Positions 24,899 through 33,685 of a DNA stretch of 64,000 nucleotides are shown here, piece after piece (positions within the stretch are counted from its first letter, which is position 1; each line of letters begins with the position of its first letter). Location of the stretch: positions 233,847 through 297,846 of the forward strand of contig JAAHFN010000005.1 in the NCBI GenBank assembly GCA_010672965.1, written 5' to 3'. The DNA comes from Oscillatoria sp. SIO1A7. Lineage in GTDB: Bacteria; Cyanobacteriota; Cyanobacteriia; Cyanobacteriales; Laspinemataceae. The position numbers and the translations under genes were made by a program. The notes under the pieces are model-generated. The model made no database searches, was not told the origin of the DNA, and saw nothing but the letters and a program-made list of their open reading frames with translations.

Positions 24899-26530
24899 TT
24901 ATAGCGGGCAGATATCAAACTTCTCCAGCACCAGGTCAGCGGTTTCTAACGCGCCTTCTACCCAACCCTGAGAATTTGAATAAGCTTCGCCGCAGATGTA
25001 GAGGGGGCAATCGGCTAAAGGTTGAATGATTTCATTGATAACCTTCGGACTTTCGACGCCAATATTCCAACTATTCCAACCGCCGCCAAACGGATCGTCG
25101 CCCCAGTCGCGAAATGCCGCATGCTGAACTTCTGGCGTATAGCTGAGATCGTGGATTACCGCGAGTTGGCGTGCAGCTTCTGCAACCATCGGTTTCCCTG
25201 CATAGTATTGAAACCAGGGATTCGATTTCCGTTCTTCCTCGCTGCATTCTCCCTTAAATGGATTGGCAATTTCTGCGACTTCCAAACCCTTTTTCCATGC
25301 CTGACGTCGCTGCGGGCGGAGACCATCCCAAAAGCCGACATTGGTGCCATCGTCATAGCTGGCCATCAGCATAGATGGGCCTTCTGTTGCAGGCTGGCCG
25401 TTGTCTTTCGGCCAGTAGTAGGTCTGCCGCACTGGCAAATCGGTCACGGTTCGGCCCGACTCAACGGGCACGAAATTCCCTTGAGCATCTGTATAGCCAG
25501 CAGCACGCCACCAAGGAGAAGTATAGGTTGTAAAAATCTTGAAAAGAGGACGCGGCGTAACGCTGGAGGTCAGGCGCTCGACTTCTGGAAGCTGAAGGAG
25601 CGGGCTTTTGGGGGCCAAAAGGTCTAAAGAGCGACGGGGCATGGCGAGAATCAATGAATCGGCAGACACCTCATAGGGCAGTAGGTTGAGACCAACTGGC
25701 GTAACAGACAACTGGAACTTGCCATCAACCCGTTCAAAACCATCCACCTTGCTCCGTAGGCGAATTTCACCTCCAATTTCCTGGAAAAGCATCGCTACAG
25801 AATTCGGCACCTGCTGAAATCCCTGCTTAAAGCCCTTGTATTTTGGGGAAATACCAAAATCGGAGAGATACCAAGGAATTGCATCTGCGGCGTTCCAGTT
25901 CAACAGAGTAGAATTGTAGCCGCCTGCATCGACGCTGAGTTCGTAAGCTTCCCCAGTGATGACCCGCATCAGCACGTTCCAGAAACCCTGCTCGTAAAGT
26001 TTCTTTCCAGCAAAATCCGCCTTATGTGCCATTTCTCGGCGCTGTTCTTCACTCAGATCCTCATTTGTAATACCCGGTACGATTTGCTCGATCGCATTCA
26101 CGATAATACCGCCAGGTGACATGCTCCGTTCCAGGAAGGAAAGGTTATAGGGCACCTTATCCGGTTCGGCGGTAAAATCGGAGAGCCGCAGGTGGAAGCC
26201 CCGCAAATAGGCAATATTTTGCGGCTCGTCAACTGGAAAATCGTAGAGTTCTATCTTATCGTTGGCAGCCAGTTGCTTGTTTAGTTTCTTAATCAGAGCC
26301 ACAATCCGGTATTGCGTATTTTCGAGAATGCGCATTCCACCCAGCTCTGCAACCATATTATCAATACCGGGCGGCTTGACTGAGAGCAGTCGCCCGCCAA
26401 TATGGTTGCTGCCCTCGAAAACCACTATCTTTTTCTCGGGGAACTTTTGCTTGAGCCGCCAAGCACAATATACTCCCGATACTCCGCCACCTACGATAGC
26501 GAAATCGATGTTTTCACTTCCATTAGTCAT
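24899..26530 (-). CDS. FAD-dependent amine oxidase family protein
   Basis: About 543 residues from ATG 26530; AAGGAGG lies 10 bases upstream (a TTG three codons earlier is too close). An N-terminal dinucleotide-binding motif DFAIVGGGVSGVYCAWRL, then VFEGSNHIGGRL (the GG doublet after the beta-alpha-beta unit), and a C-terminal FAD segment PLYICGEAYSNSQGWVEGALETADLVLE are typical of flavin monoamine/L-amino acid oxidases. It probably oxidises an amine or amino acid to an imine with H2O2 release. It lies downstream of the ThDP enzyme and lipoxygenase on the same strand. Confidence 0.88.
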   Translation of the reverse strand: MTNGSENIDFAIVGGGVSGVYCAWRLKQKFPEKKIVVFEGSNHIGGRLLSVKPPGIDNMVAELGGMRILENTQYRIVALIKKLNKQLAANDKIELYDFPVDEPQNIAYLRGFHLRLSDFTAEPDKVPYNLSFLERSMSPGGIIVNAIEQIVPGITNEDLSEEQRREMAHKADFAGKKLYEQGFWNVLMRVITGEAYELSVDAGGYNSTLLNWNAADAIPWYLSDFGISPKYKGFKQGFQQVPNSVAMLFQEIGGEIRLRSKVDGFERVDGKFQLSVTPVGLNLLPYEVSADSLILAMPRRSLDLLAPKSPLLQLPEVERLTSSVTPRPLFKIFTTYTSPWWRAAGYTDAQGNFVPVESGRTVTDLPVRQTYYWPKDNGQPATEGPSMLMASYDDGTNVGFWDGLRPQRRQAWKKGLEVAEIANPFKGECSEEERKSNPWFQYYAGKPMVAEAARQLAVIHDLSYTPEVQHAAFRDWGDDPFGGGWNSWNIGVESPKVINEIIQPLADCPLYICGEAYSNSQGWVEGALETADLVLEKFDICPL

Positions 26531-26845
26531 CTTTTTCAAACCTCCTTTGAGGGTTAGTTTCCAGATTCAAGTTTTTAACAGGACTTATATCAAGTCCGCG
26601 TAGTTGTTCCACAGAAAAATTTGGAATCTCCCGTAGGACGGGCGTCCCGCCTGTCCCTCCCGCTCTTTGGGACAGGCGGGACGCCCTGTCCTTGCGCAGA
26701 AGCTTTTTTTGGGGGATTCAAACCGACATGATATTACGCATTAACCGTATATCTAGTAAGGGCGAATGCCATATGCCCTCCTTGGGCAGGCGGAGCCTAC
26801 GCCCCTACATTTAGGTTACATCTCTACAATTTGCGTAAGTCCTAT
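26531..26845. repeat. intergenic with GTAGGACGGGCG palindrome
   Basis: 26630-26700 carries CCCGTAGGACGGGCGTCCCG facing its inverse (GGGACAGGCGGGACGCCC). The rest has no evident signal. Confidence 0.65.
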
Positions 26846-28783
26846 TTAAGAAAGATAGGGCATATTTGCAGGTAGATCCATCCCTTCAGCCCTTAGCTTA
26901 CCTTTGCTTTGGTGGTAGATATTGAGTAGCGGTTGTTGGCGATAGCATGCCATTTTCCGCTCGATGAACTCTGCATCCGTAGAAGGCGGCTGCTCGGGAG
27001 CTGGATCCATACGCATGTCAAGGATATAAGACTGTTTGTTCTGTAAGACAAAATCAATACCCCGTTCTACTGCTGCACGAACGTCCTCGGGTTTTGGCAC
27101 GATTTCCCCTTGAATACCCCAAATTCCTCCTTTTTGCCCGCCGAAAGCTGAACCTAGAGCTACGAAGTCAATCTTGGGTCGTTCGATCTTGAGGTACTCG
27201 GGGTCGAGGGTTTTGGGTTCCCATTCATAGCCCGGTGCGGAACCATATTCTTGAACCACCTGCATGAGTCCCATTTGTAAAGTGTGGTATTCGTGATTGT
27301 TAGTAATGATGTAAAGAACATTGAGTTTGTGATGGGCTATCGTCCACCAGCTCTGAGGGGACATCAAAGTCGAACCGTCACCAATGGCGTTAATGACTAA
27401 CTTCGTCTCAATTCCCTGCCAGCCAGTTTTTTCCAGCTTAATCCCGATGGAAGCGGGCATCGACCAGCCGAGAGAACCACCCCCGACACAGTAGTAACTA
27501 ATCGGCTTGCTATACTCGGTTCCCAACGGCAGCAGGTATTGGAAGGGGGCGGGGTTGGAAACAGCTTCGTGTATGTAAACGAATTCCTGCTCTAGTTCTC
27601 GCTCTAAGATAGCTTGGCGCAGGGCATCGGCAATAACAACTGCCCAGATCTCCTTTTGTTGGAGCGCTTGGTCGAGATATGCCTGCCACTGCAATCGCCG
27701 TCGTTCGTCAAGTTCCCGTAGCTCAAGGTTCCGCTTTGGCGCATCGGCGGGGGGACTTTGGCGAATGAGATTGTTGATGAGAGGAAGGGTTGCCTTGATA
27801 TCTCCAAAAACCGCTACTTCTCCGTAATAGTTTTTGCCGATATCCCAGGTACTGTTGGACAGATAGATCTGCTGGACTTGGGGAGGAATCAGAGAACCGT
27901 CAGAATACTTGAATACCGTCAGTTGCGCCTGGTTGCTGAAGCCGCAAAGAAAGGCAACATCGTGATCCTCGAACACTTTCTGTATGTCGCATTGCGTTCC
28001 GGGAAGCTCTCCCTGCCAGTGGTAGTCATTGTTCGGGAAATTGGCCAAACTACTGAAGGTTTGCAGCAACACTGGAGCGCCAATCAGTTTCGCTAGTTCC
28101 TGTAACTCCGCCCAAGCATCGGCATATCCTATGGCATCCCCGCCGATAATAATCGGATTTTTTGCCTCTGCGAGTTTGCTAGCTGCTGCGGCGATCGCTA
28201 CAGGATCTCCAGTGAAATGGGGCGAGATTCGAGTAATGCCTTTGATGCGATCGTCATCGTTGATGCGAACCATCGTAAATTCCCAAGGAATGGAGATGAA
28301 AACCGGTCCGTTGGGAGGTGCCATTGCCTCCTTAAAAGCGCGCTGCAAGACCAGAGGTAACTCCTCTGGAGCCCGCACCTCGTGAGCCCATTTCGTATAT
28401 TGCCCTGCTAGCTGTACAGTATTAGATGCTAACAGAGGTTCCTGGGTCACCAACTCGTTTTGCTGTTGAGCGCATAAAATAACCAGAGGGATAGCGGAGC
28501 GAAAGGCATTGAAGAGATTACCAATACAGTTGGCAATCCCGGGGGTGATGTGAACCACAACCAAACCGGGCTTGCCCGTCATGTGAGCATATCCCATCGC
28601 CGCCCCGATCGCAACGTTTTCTTGCAAACATTCTATGTATTGGACATCATTTTCTGGATATGACGTGCCATTAATGATGGGAATCTCATTAGTACCGGGT
28701 ACGCCGAACATATAGTGAATGTCGAGTTCGCGCAAAATGTCGAAAATATAGTCGCAAGTCCAGCGCTTTTGGTAATCTGACAT
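26846..28783 (-). CDS. thiamine diphosphate-dependent enzyme
   Basis: A 645-residue enzyme with the three-domain layout of acetolactate synthase/benzoylformate decarboxylase proteins: N-terminal PYR domain with FGVPGTNEIP and the catalytic Glu in IECLQENVAIGAAMGYA, a central domain (FISIPWEF, IIIGGDAIGYADAW), and a C-terminal PP domain with YYCVGGGSLGWSMPASIGIKL and the ThDP/Mg motif GDGSTLMSPQSWWTIAHHKLNVLYIITNN. AAGGAG precedes the ATG. Its place between lipoxygenase and amine oxidase suggests it acts on a 2-oxo acid or aldehyde in the same pathway; the substrate is not deducible. Confidence 0.88.
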   Translation of the reverse strand: MSDYQKRWTCDYIFDILRELDIHYMFGVPGTNEIPIINGTSYPENDVQYIECLQENVAIGAAMGYAHMTGKPGLVVVHITPGIANCIGNLFNAFRSAIPLVILCAQQQNELVTQEPLLASNTVQLAGQYTKWAHEVRAPEELPLVLQRAFKEAMAPPNGPVFISIPWEFTMVRINDDDRIKGITRISPHFTGDPVAIAAAASKLAEAKNPIIIGGDAIGYADAWAELQELAKLIGAPVLLQTFSSLANFPNNDYHWQGELPGTQCDIQKVFEDHDVAFLCGFSNQAQLTVFKYSDGSLIPPQVQQIYLSNSTWDIGKNYYGEVAVFGDIKATLPLINNLIRQSPPADAPKRNLELRELDERRRLQWQAYLDQALQQKEIWAVVIADALRQAILERELEQEFVYIHEAVSNPAPFQYLLPLGTEYSKPISYYCVGGGSLGWSMPASIGIKLEKTGWQGIETKLVINAIGDGSTLMSPQSWWTIAHHKLNVLYIITNNHEYHTLQMGLMQVVQEYGSAPGYEWEPKTLDPEYLKIERPKIDFVALGSAFGGQKGGIWGIQGEIVPKPEDVRAAVERGIDFVLQNKQSYILDMRMDPAPEQPPSTDAEFIERKMACYRQQPLLNIYHQSKGKLRAEGMDLPANMPYLS

Positions 28784-29089
28784 AATTGACTCCTTTTAAT
28801 TGACAGGTAGTTGCACGGATTCAGCCAAATCTTAACTGACGATACAATTGGCTCCATTAGGTGCTGAATTTAGATTAGATATAGCGGTTCTCAAATGGAT
28901 GTGAGTCTTCTGGGGCGAAGCATCCCAATACAGAAAATACCGTTCGGAGCTAAAAGATAGTAGCGGGGATATTTCTTATCCCCTAAGTTTTCGTTCATTA
29001 CACTGATTTGAGAAACGCTATATTGGTATCTAGTGGTTTTAGGAAAGCATAATCTTTGAGCCTCTAAAACCACTATTTAGGACTAACGA
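28784..29089. mobile_element. TA-flanked inverted-repeat element
   Basis: 28880-29022 has ends TATAGCGGTTCTCAAAT and ATTTGAGAAACGCTATA and an inner TCTGGGGCGAAGCATCCC. It is homologous to 7556-7698, with a partial copy at about 31110-31150 and fragments at 54655-54730, 56381-56452, 56567-56638 and 61215-61320. No coding sequence. It separates the lipoxygenase and ThDP genes. Confidence 0.7.
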
Positions 29090-30976
29090 TTAGATGTTAA
29101 TACTCTGAGGAACTTTCGAGGGCATCAGGTATTCATAGGCAACATCGCGATTCTTGTGATTGCGTTCTTCAATCTCCTTTTCAATTGTGTTGAGCTGGCT
29201 TTGAAAGGTTGTCAGTGCTTCTTTTTGCTCGCCACTTAATCCGTCCTCAAAATCACTGGGATAGTACCCCAGTTTAGTATAGTAAACTGACCCTAGTAGA
29301 TAGGTTAAATTCAGTTGCGCAAGCGCGATATCTAGGGTGGGAAGAAATTGGATCAAGTCTTGCTCGCTACCACTACCTGCCGTAGTTGTTGGTGCTGGGG
29401 AATAACCAGCCAGTGGCATTGCTGGAGTATAACTCATAATCTTACTCTGAGGAAAATTTACTGCTGCGTGTTGGGCGCTAGCCGTAAAGATAATCATCGT
29501 GGTGGCTTCAATCAGGTAATTTAAAGTGCCTATCTTACCTTCCTCATTTCCAAATTTCTTCAGCCGTCCGCCCTCATAAGAAAGTAACTCTTTTGCCCAG
29601 CCTTGCAGGTCTGCGTCATTCTGGACATCACTGTCACTTTTGTACTTCTCTTTGAGATACCCCGTTACCCAATCTTGAATCGCATCCCAGATTTCTATAG
29701 CGTCATCTCGGTAAGGGTAATAGGGCAGTTTTTCGGGATCTTCCACCCCCCGACGTTTTAAGGTCTCTTTCAGCATTGAACCATTAAAATCGAACAGATA
29801 GCTTTGAGCGCCCTGTGTCGCCACCACCCGGGTAGCATCTATGGTCTGTGCGAGTAGCTCATCCAAACCACCCTTACGAGCCGCCAGGATATCGTTCGCA
29901 CCCCAGTTAATAAAGAGAGTTCCCTCGAAATGAGGCAGCAGCAGCTTTCGGAGAATGTTGTCTTCGGGAAGCGCCCGATAAGTAGCAATAACAAAAGGTT
30001 CGATAAATAGATGGGTACGTCCTAAATGACTGATTGCCTCGTGAAAATTAGCATCGGCAACTTGAACTATGGTCTTAGCGATAAGCCAGTTCCCATCTTG
30101 GGGCGTGAAGATGGGATTATCATCTCCTGGCTCTTGGAAGCACTGGATAGCAATAGGGCATAAGTATCTTTTTTCCCCCTGCTTAGGGACAGCAAACATT
30201 GCTAGAGGCGCACAGATATACTTTTGCTCTTGGGGATAAGTGCCTTGAAGAGCATTCTCAAAAACCCCATAGTCCGCAAGATAAAGTCGGCCATCAGACA
30301 GAGCTTGCTGGATACTGTCAGCTCCTCCCATTACCGATTGATATTGAGCGTTAGTTACAGGAAAGCGCGAATCCTCCTCAGTCATTCGTTCAATAACCAG
30401 TGGATTCGGACCGGCAACCCGCATATTCGCAAACTGTAGATCCTGTTCAAAGTTCTTACTGATTTCGGGCAAGGGAACGATAGGAATAATGCCGAAGATC
30501 TTCTTGAACTGATCCTCATACCCTTTCAAGGTTTCGGGGCGATCGTTACTGCTTGGTTCTTCTGTCCGATTTACAAGCAACTTAGCAAATTCTAGTACAT
30601 CCTGTGCATCCAAACTATTACTGGCAATCTGCCTCAGAATCTTTTCAAATAGAGTATGGGCTTGACTTTTGTCTGCCACGACATCCAGAGACTTGATAAT
30701 TCGCTCGATGCGATCGCTGGTATGTTGGCTTGGCTGTAAATCATCGCTGCTATATAATGCACTTAGAGCCTCTGCAGCGTCCTTAATACCTTCGTCCTCA
30801 AGAGATTTCGATTCATTAGCAAGGCCATTTATAAAGAGCCGTGTTAGTTGAACGGCGACCTTTAATAACCATCCTGCACCAGCTATTTGCCCCAAGGGTG
30901 GCAACAAGCCTTTGAGCATAGCCAAAGGTGCGAAGTTGGTATTGTAATCGTACTCGTATTTCCGATCTTCACTCAT
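29090..30976 (-). CDS. lipoxygenase family protein
   Basis: About 628 residues from ATG 30976 (MSEDRKYEYDY); the upstream frame to 31060 lacks a ribosome site. Lipoxygenase iron ligands are visible: HEAISHLGRTH (two His five residues apart), TASAQHAAVNFPQ (His and Asn), and the protein ends in NI with the terminal Ile that binds iron in plant-type enzymes. HFEGTLFINWGAND also fits the family core. It has no N-terminal PLAT domain; a helical region replaces it. It would dioxygenate polyunsaturated fatty acids released by the patatins encoded upstream. The hydroperoxide position is unknown. Confidence 0.93.
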   Translation of the reverse strand: MSEDRKYEYDYNTNFAPLAMLKGLLPPLGQIAGAGWLLKVAVQLTRLFINGLANESKSLEDEGIKDAAEALSALYSSDDLQPSQHTSDRIERIIKSLDVVADKSQAHTLFEKILRQIASNSLDAQDVLEFAKLLVNRTEEPSSNDRPETLKGYEDQFKKIFGIIPIVPLPEISKNFEQDLQFANMRVAGPNPLVIERMTEEDSRFPVTNAQYQSVMGGADSIQQALSDGRLYLADYGVFENALQGTYPQEQKYICAPLAMFAVPKQGEKRYLCPIAIQCFQEPGDDNPIFTPQDGNWLIAKTIVQVADANFHEAISHLGRTHLFIEPFVIATYRALPEDNILRKLLLPHFEGTLFINWGANDILAARKGGLDELLAQTIDATRVVATQGAQSYLFDFNGSMLKETLKRRGVEDPEKLPYYPYRDDAIEIWDAIQDWVTGYLKEKYKSDSDVQNDADLQGWAKELLSYEGGRLKKFGNEEGKIGTLNYLIEATTMIIFTASAQHAAVNFPQSKIMSYTPAMPLAGYSPAPTTTAGSGSEQDLIQFLPTLDIALAQLNLTYLLGSVYYTKLGYYPSDFEDGLSGEQKEALTTFQSQLNTIEKEIEERNHKNRDVAYEYLMPSKVPQSINI

Positions 30977-31167
30977 AACTATTGTGATTCCTGATTCTTG
31001 GTTTGTACTTATATAAACTATTTGCTCTTTTTTGCGTAAACCTAGGGGCCACAGCAACAATAGCGACTATCTCTTAGCTCATACCGGAACAGCGCACTCT
31101 CGTTGCTTCGCCCCAGATGTCACATCAATTTGAGACTATAAAAAACGCTAAAAAGCGGTTTTTACAA

Positions 31168-32718
31168 CTATCGGTAAGTAAATCCGAAGACGTCTGGAAC
31201 GATCGTCGTCGGTCCTACAGGAACTTCTTGCGGGTCTGCTATATCCAATTTCTCGAATTGGATGCCATCGTTCCATGCTTTGCGGAGGAAATCCTTGATG
31301 ACATCAACGGTGAAAAGTTCGCCAGGGCAGCGACGGTATCCGAAACCGAAGGGGGCGTAGCCGGCATAGTCAGCCACGGGAAACGCTTTGTCGTCGGTAA
31401 CGTTGTAAACAGTGCCAAATGTGCTATTGGTAATGTTAGTATTTCGGCCATCCTTAGCCAGGAATCCTGTCTTGTGGAAGGGGCATTGGGCAAATCCGAT
31501 TTCCTTGCATTTCTCGGCGTCAACTTCGTTGCTGGTCGGTACTTCTATGTAGCGATCGGGGTTGAAAGTTTTGGGGGTTTTCCAATTTACATGATATTCG
31601 CTGGTTTCCTTGTGAGGAGTAACACTGTAGTTGTACCTGTCGTACAGCAGCGGCTCTCGCACTTCCTCAATCTTGGATATGCTGCCACTGTTGGGCGAAA
31701 TCGTGCGGAATAACTCCATCACGAAGCGATCGAGGGGGGTAAACGGCTCGCCATTCGCTTCGTCATAGTCGCCGCTCATGGTTTTTTCAAACCAGGATTT
31801 GACAACGGGATTGCCTGCGTTTGTGCTGAGCAAAGACATGATTCTGTAAATAGTGTTGCCCCACTGACTAAAGGCTACAAAGTTATGGAAGCACTCGAAG
31901 GTAATATCTTCGCTTTTAAAATATGGAGATTGGCCACCATTACTATTTTCAAGCCAGTAATACACGAAAGTCTTGTCCGCATCGCTTATATTACCCTGGG
32001 CGATATTGTTCACCCCTTTCTCAATCCATTTCTCCAAGTGACGGCGTATTTTGCGCACGTTCATGTAGTTTTTGTAAAACTCTTCGCTGAGTGGGTTTGC
32101 TGCATTGGCAAGGACTGTATTGAAGCTCGTTCCTATGTCCGTGACATAATCCGGAATATCATCGCCCGTAACACCAAGATGTAAGTCCCAGTAGAGGTTG
32201 AAATAGCTATCTAGGTACTTGCTCATCAGTGGTTGGCCGGCGTTGGTCTCGTTCAATAGAGCGTCGAAATAGCCAACCACCTTCTTCTGATAGTTGAAGG
32301 GATAGAGATCGGGGGTAAGAGCCGAATAGTAAATCTTTTTTTGACGATTATCGGGACCTCGGTTTTGATACCCAGTGAGAAATACCGTGGTTCCTTGTTC
32401 CGGTTCCGGCTGCCAATTATCGTATAACAACCCCCACAACTGATAGGGTAGGGCATCCTGCTTGCTGATTTTTTCTTCGTCGATTAGCGGCAAGGTCAGG
32501 CGCTCTCCTTGATTGATCCTTACCAAAAATAAGGCTGTCAATATCACATACCGAATGTAGTCTAGGTCAGTAATGTGAGGGGGTAAGTCACGAAACAAGT
32601 CTGGGGATAATTTCTCTCGCTTATCGAGCTTTTCCTTTAGATCGATGAGGCGCGATTGGGCATCATCGTTTTCAAGCAAAGACTTGATTGATTCTGGAAT
32701 AGCAAAGATATTGTACAT
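31168..32718 (-). CDS. cytochrome P450
   Basis: A 516-residue haem-thiolate protein. The Cys loop APFGFGYRRCPGELF near residue 470 is the P450 signature (FxxGxRxCxG). The ERR-like region is MELFRTISPNSGSISKIEEVREPLLYD. The N-terminal half is unusual and has no membrane anchor, so it is soluble. Next to a lipoxygenase, the likely role is conversion of fatty acid hydroperoxides (as CYP74 or PpoA-like P450 domains do), but this is inference. No ribosome site is evident before the ATG. A sigma-leader module is upstream (32960-33590). Confidence 0.85.
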   Translation of the reverse strand: MYNIFAIPESIKSLLENDDAQSRLIDLKEKLDKREKLSPDLFRDLPPHITDLDYIRYVILTALFLVRINQGERLTLPLIDEEKISKQDALPYQLWGLLYDNWQPEPEQGTTVFLTGYQNRGPDNRQKKIYYSALTPDLYPFNYQKKVVGYFDALLNETNAGQPLMSKYLDSYFNLYWDLHLGVTGDDIPDYVTDIGTSFNTVLANAANPLSEEFYKNYMNVRKIRRHLEKWIEKGVNNIAQGNISDADKTFVYYWLENSNGGQSPYFKSEDITFECFHNFVAFSQWGNTIYRIMSLLSTNAGNPVVKSWFEKTMSGDYDEANGEPFTPLDRFVMELFRTISPNSGSISKIEEVREPLLYDRYNYSVTPHKETSEYHVNWKTPKTFNPDRYIEVPTSNEVDAEKCKEIGFAQCPFHKTGFLAKDGRNTNITNSTFGTVYNVTDDKAFPVADYAGYAPFGFGYRRCPGELFTVDVIKDFLRKAWNDGIQFEKLDIADPQEVPVGPTTIVPDVFGFTYR

Positions 32719-33685
32719 ATCAGTGAATAATTAGATGGATGGTTCGGGAGCCATTCGCTCCCTTGAAATCGGGAAAGAAGGAACGGGGAATAGGGCAACG
32801 GGCAATAGGGCAAGCGACAAGCAATCTTCAAAGCTCCTGTTGTCTTCGCAGTATCGCTCGATCGCTTTCTAAAAACCGAGTCCAAAATCTCCCCTCTACG
32901 GCTGTGATATTTGCTAAAAGCGGCTATATCGACTGAGCCGGCGATCGCTGCTAAGGTCCCTATATTGCCTATGCGGCAGAGATCATATCCTTGGCCGAGT
33001 AGCTAGGGTTTGTTTTTGTCATACTTTTAATCCACAATATTACACCAAATCACGAATGACAATCCACCCCAACACCACCTTTTTTGCTGTCAAAACACCA
33101 CCTTTTTTTGACCTACCTGCATAAATCGTGCAATTTGTCAATTCGCGAGATCCACCTTTTTTCCACTTTTTTCGATCCAATGCATAAGTCGTGCAATTTG
33201 TCAATCTATTTTTTTGGCCTCAAAACACCACCTTTTTTGCCCAGGCCCGCTATCTTAGAAAAATCGCTATTTTTCGCCCAATTAGGAAACAAATGTCAGG
33301 AGGCTCGTACAAAAGGTCTTTTAAAATCGCTAATAAGGCTCAAAAAAAAGCGATCGCTCTCGAAGGCGTCTGGGTCGTTTGCGTAGGAGGTAGGAGAATC
33401 GCCTCCATAAAAAAAAGCGATCGCAGCTCCCACGAAAGGCGATCGCTTTTTGAGAATAGCAACAAGGGCGATCGCGCAAAACATCAAAAAAAAGCGATCG
33501 CTCTGCCTGCCATCGGAGAAAGGGACAGAGCGATCGCTTTTCTTGAAAATAGGAAGCCGAGATTTCGGCACTTCTCATCGGGTTACTGAGCCGCAAGGAA
33601 GAGCGCGCTCTTAGACAATATGCTTGGCGTTTATTTCATTTATTGTCATTTTAACTTAGATTGGGACGCCAAATCCATCGTATTT
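32719..33685. promoter_or_regulatory. sigma-leader module upstream of the P450-lipoxygenase unit
   Basis: Minus strand, in order: two HIP1-based bidirectional terminators (33486-33542, 33408-33451); conserved box TTTTAAAAGACCTTTTGTACG; AACACCACCTTTTTT direct repeats (complement) at 33070-33110 and 33225-33240 with ATTGACAAA boxes; promoter-like TGGATTGTCATTCGTGATTT ... GTAATATTG; then ATGACAAAAACAAACCCTAGC, a 17-codon remnant of the sigma gene start (33022-32969) ended by TAG. It retains the ancestral ATG that the sigma gene itself has lost. Confidence 0.75.
33408..33451. terminator. HIP1-stem bidirectional terminator
   Basis: An A-tract, GCGATCGC, loop, GCGATCGC and T-tract; follows patatin gene 1. 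A second one with stem GCGATCGCTCTG/CAGAGCGATCGC is at 33486-33542. Confidence 0.72.

Noticed and set aside
33191-33589. Open frames of 80-130 codons across the HIP1 terminator blocks (also at 36578-36905)
   Set aside because: They translate GCGATCGC hairpins (residues AIALEG, SDRS); the same DNA is explained as terminators and leader modules, and the frames are not kept between copies.
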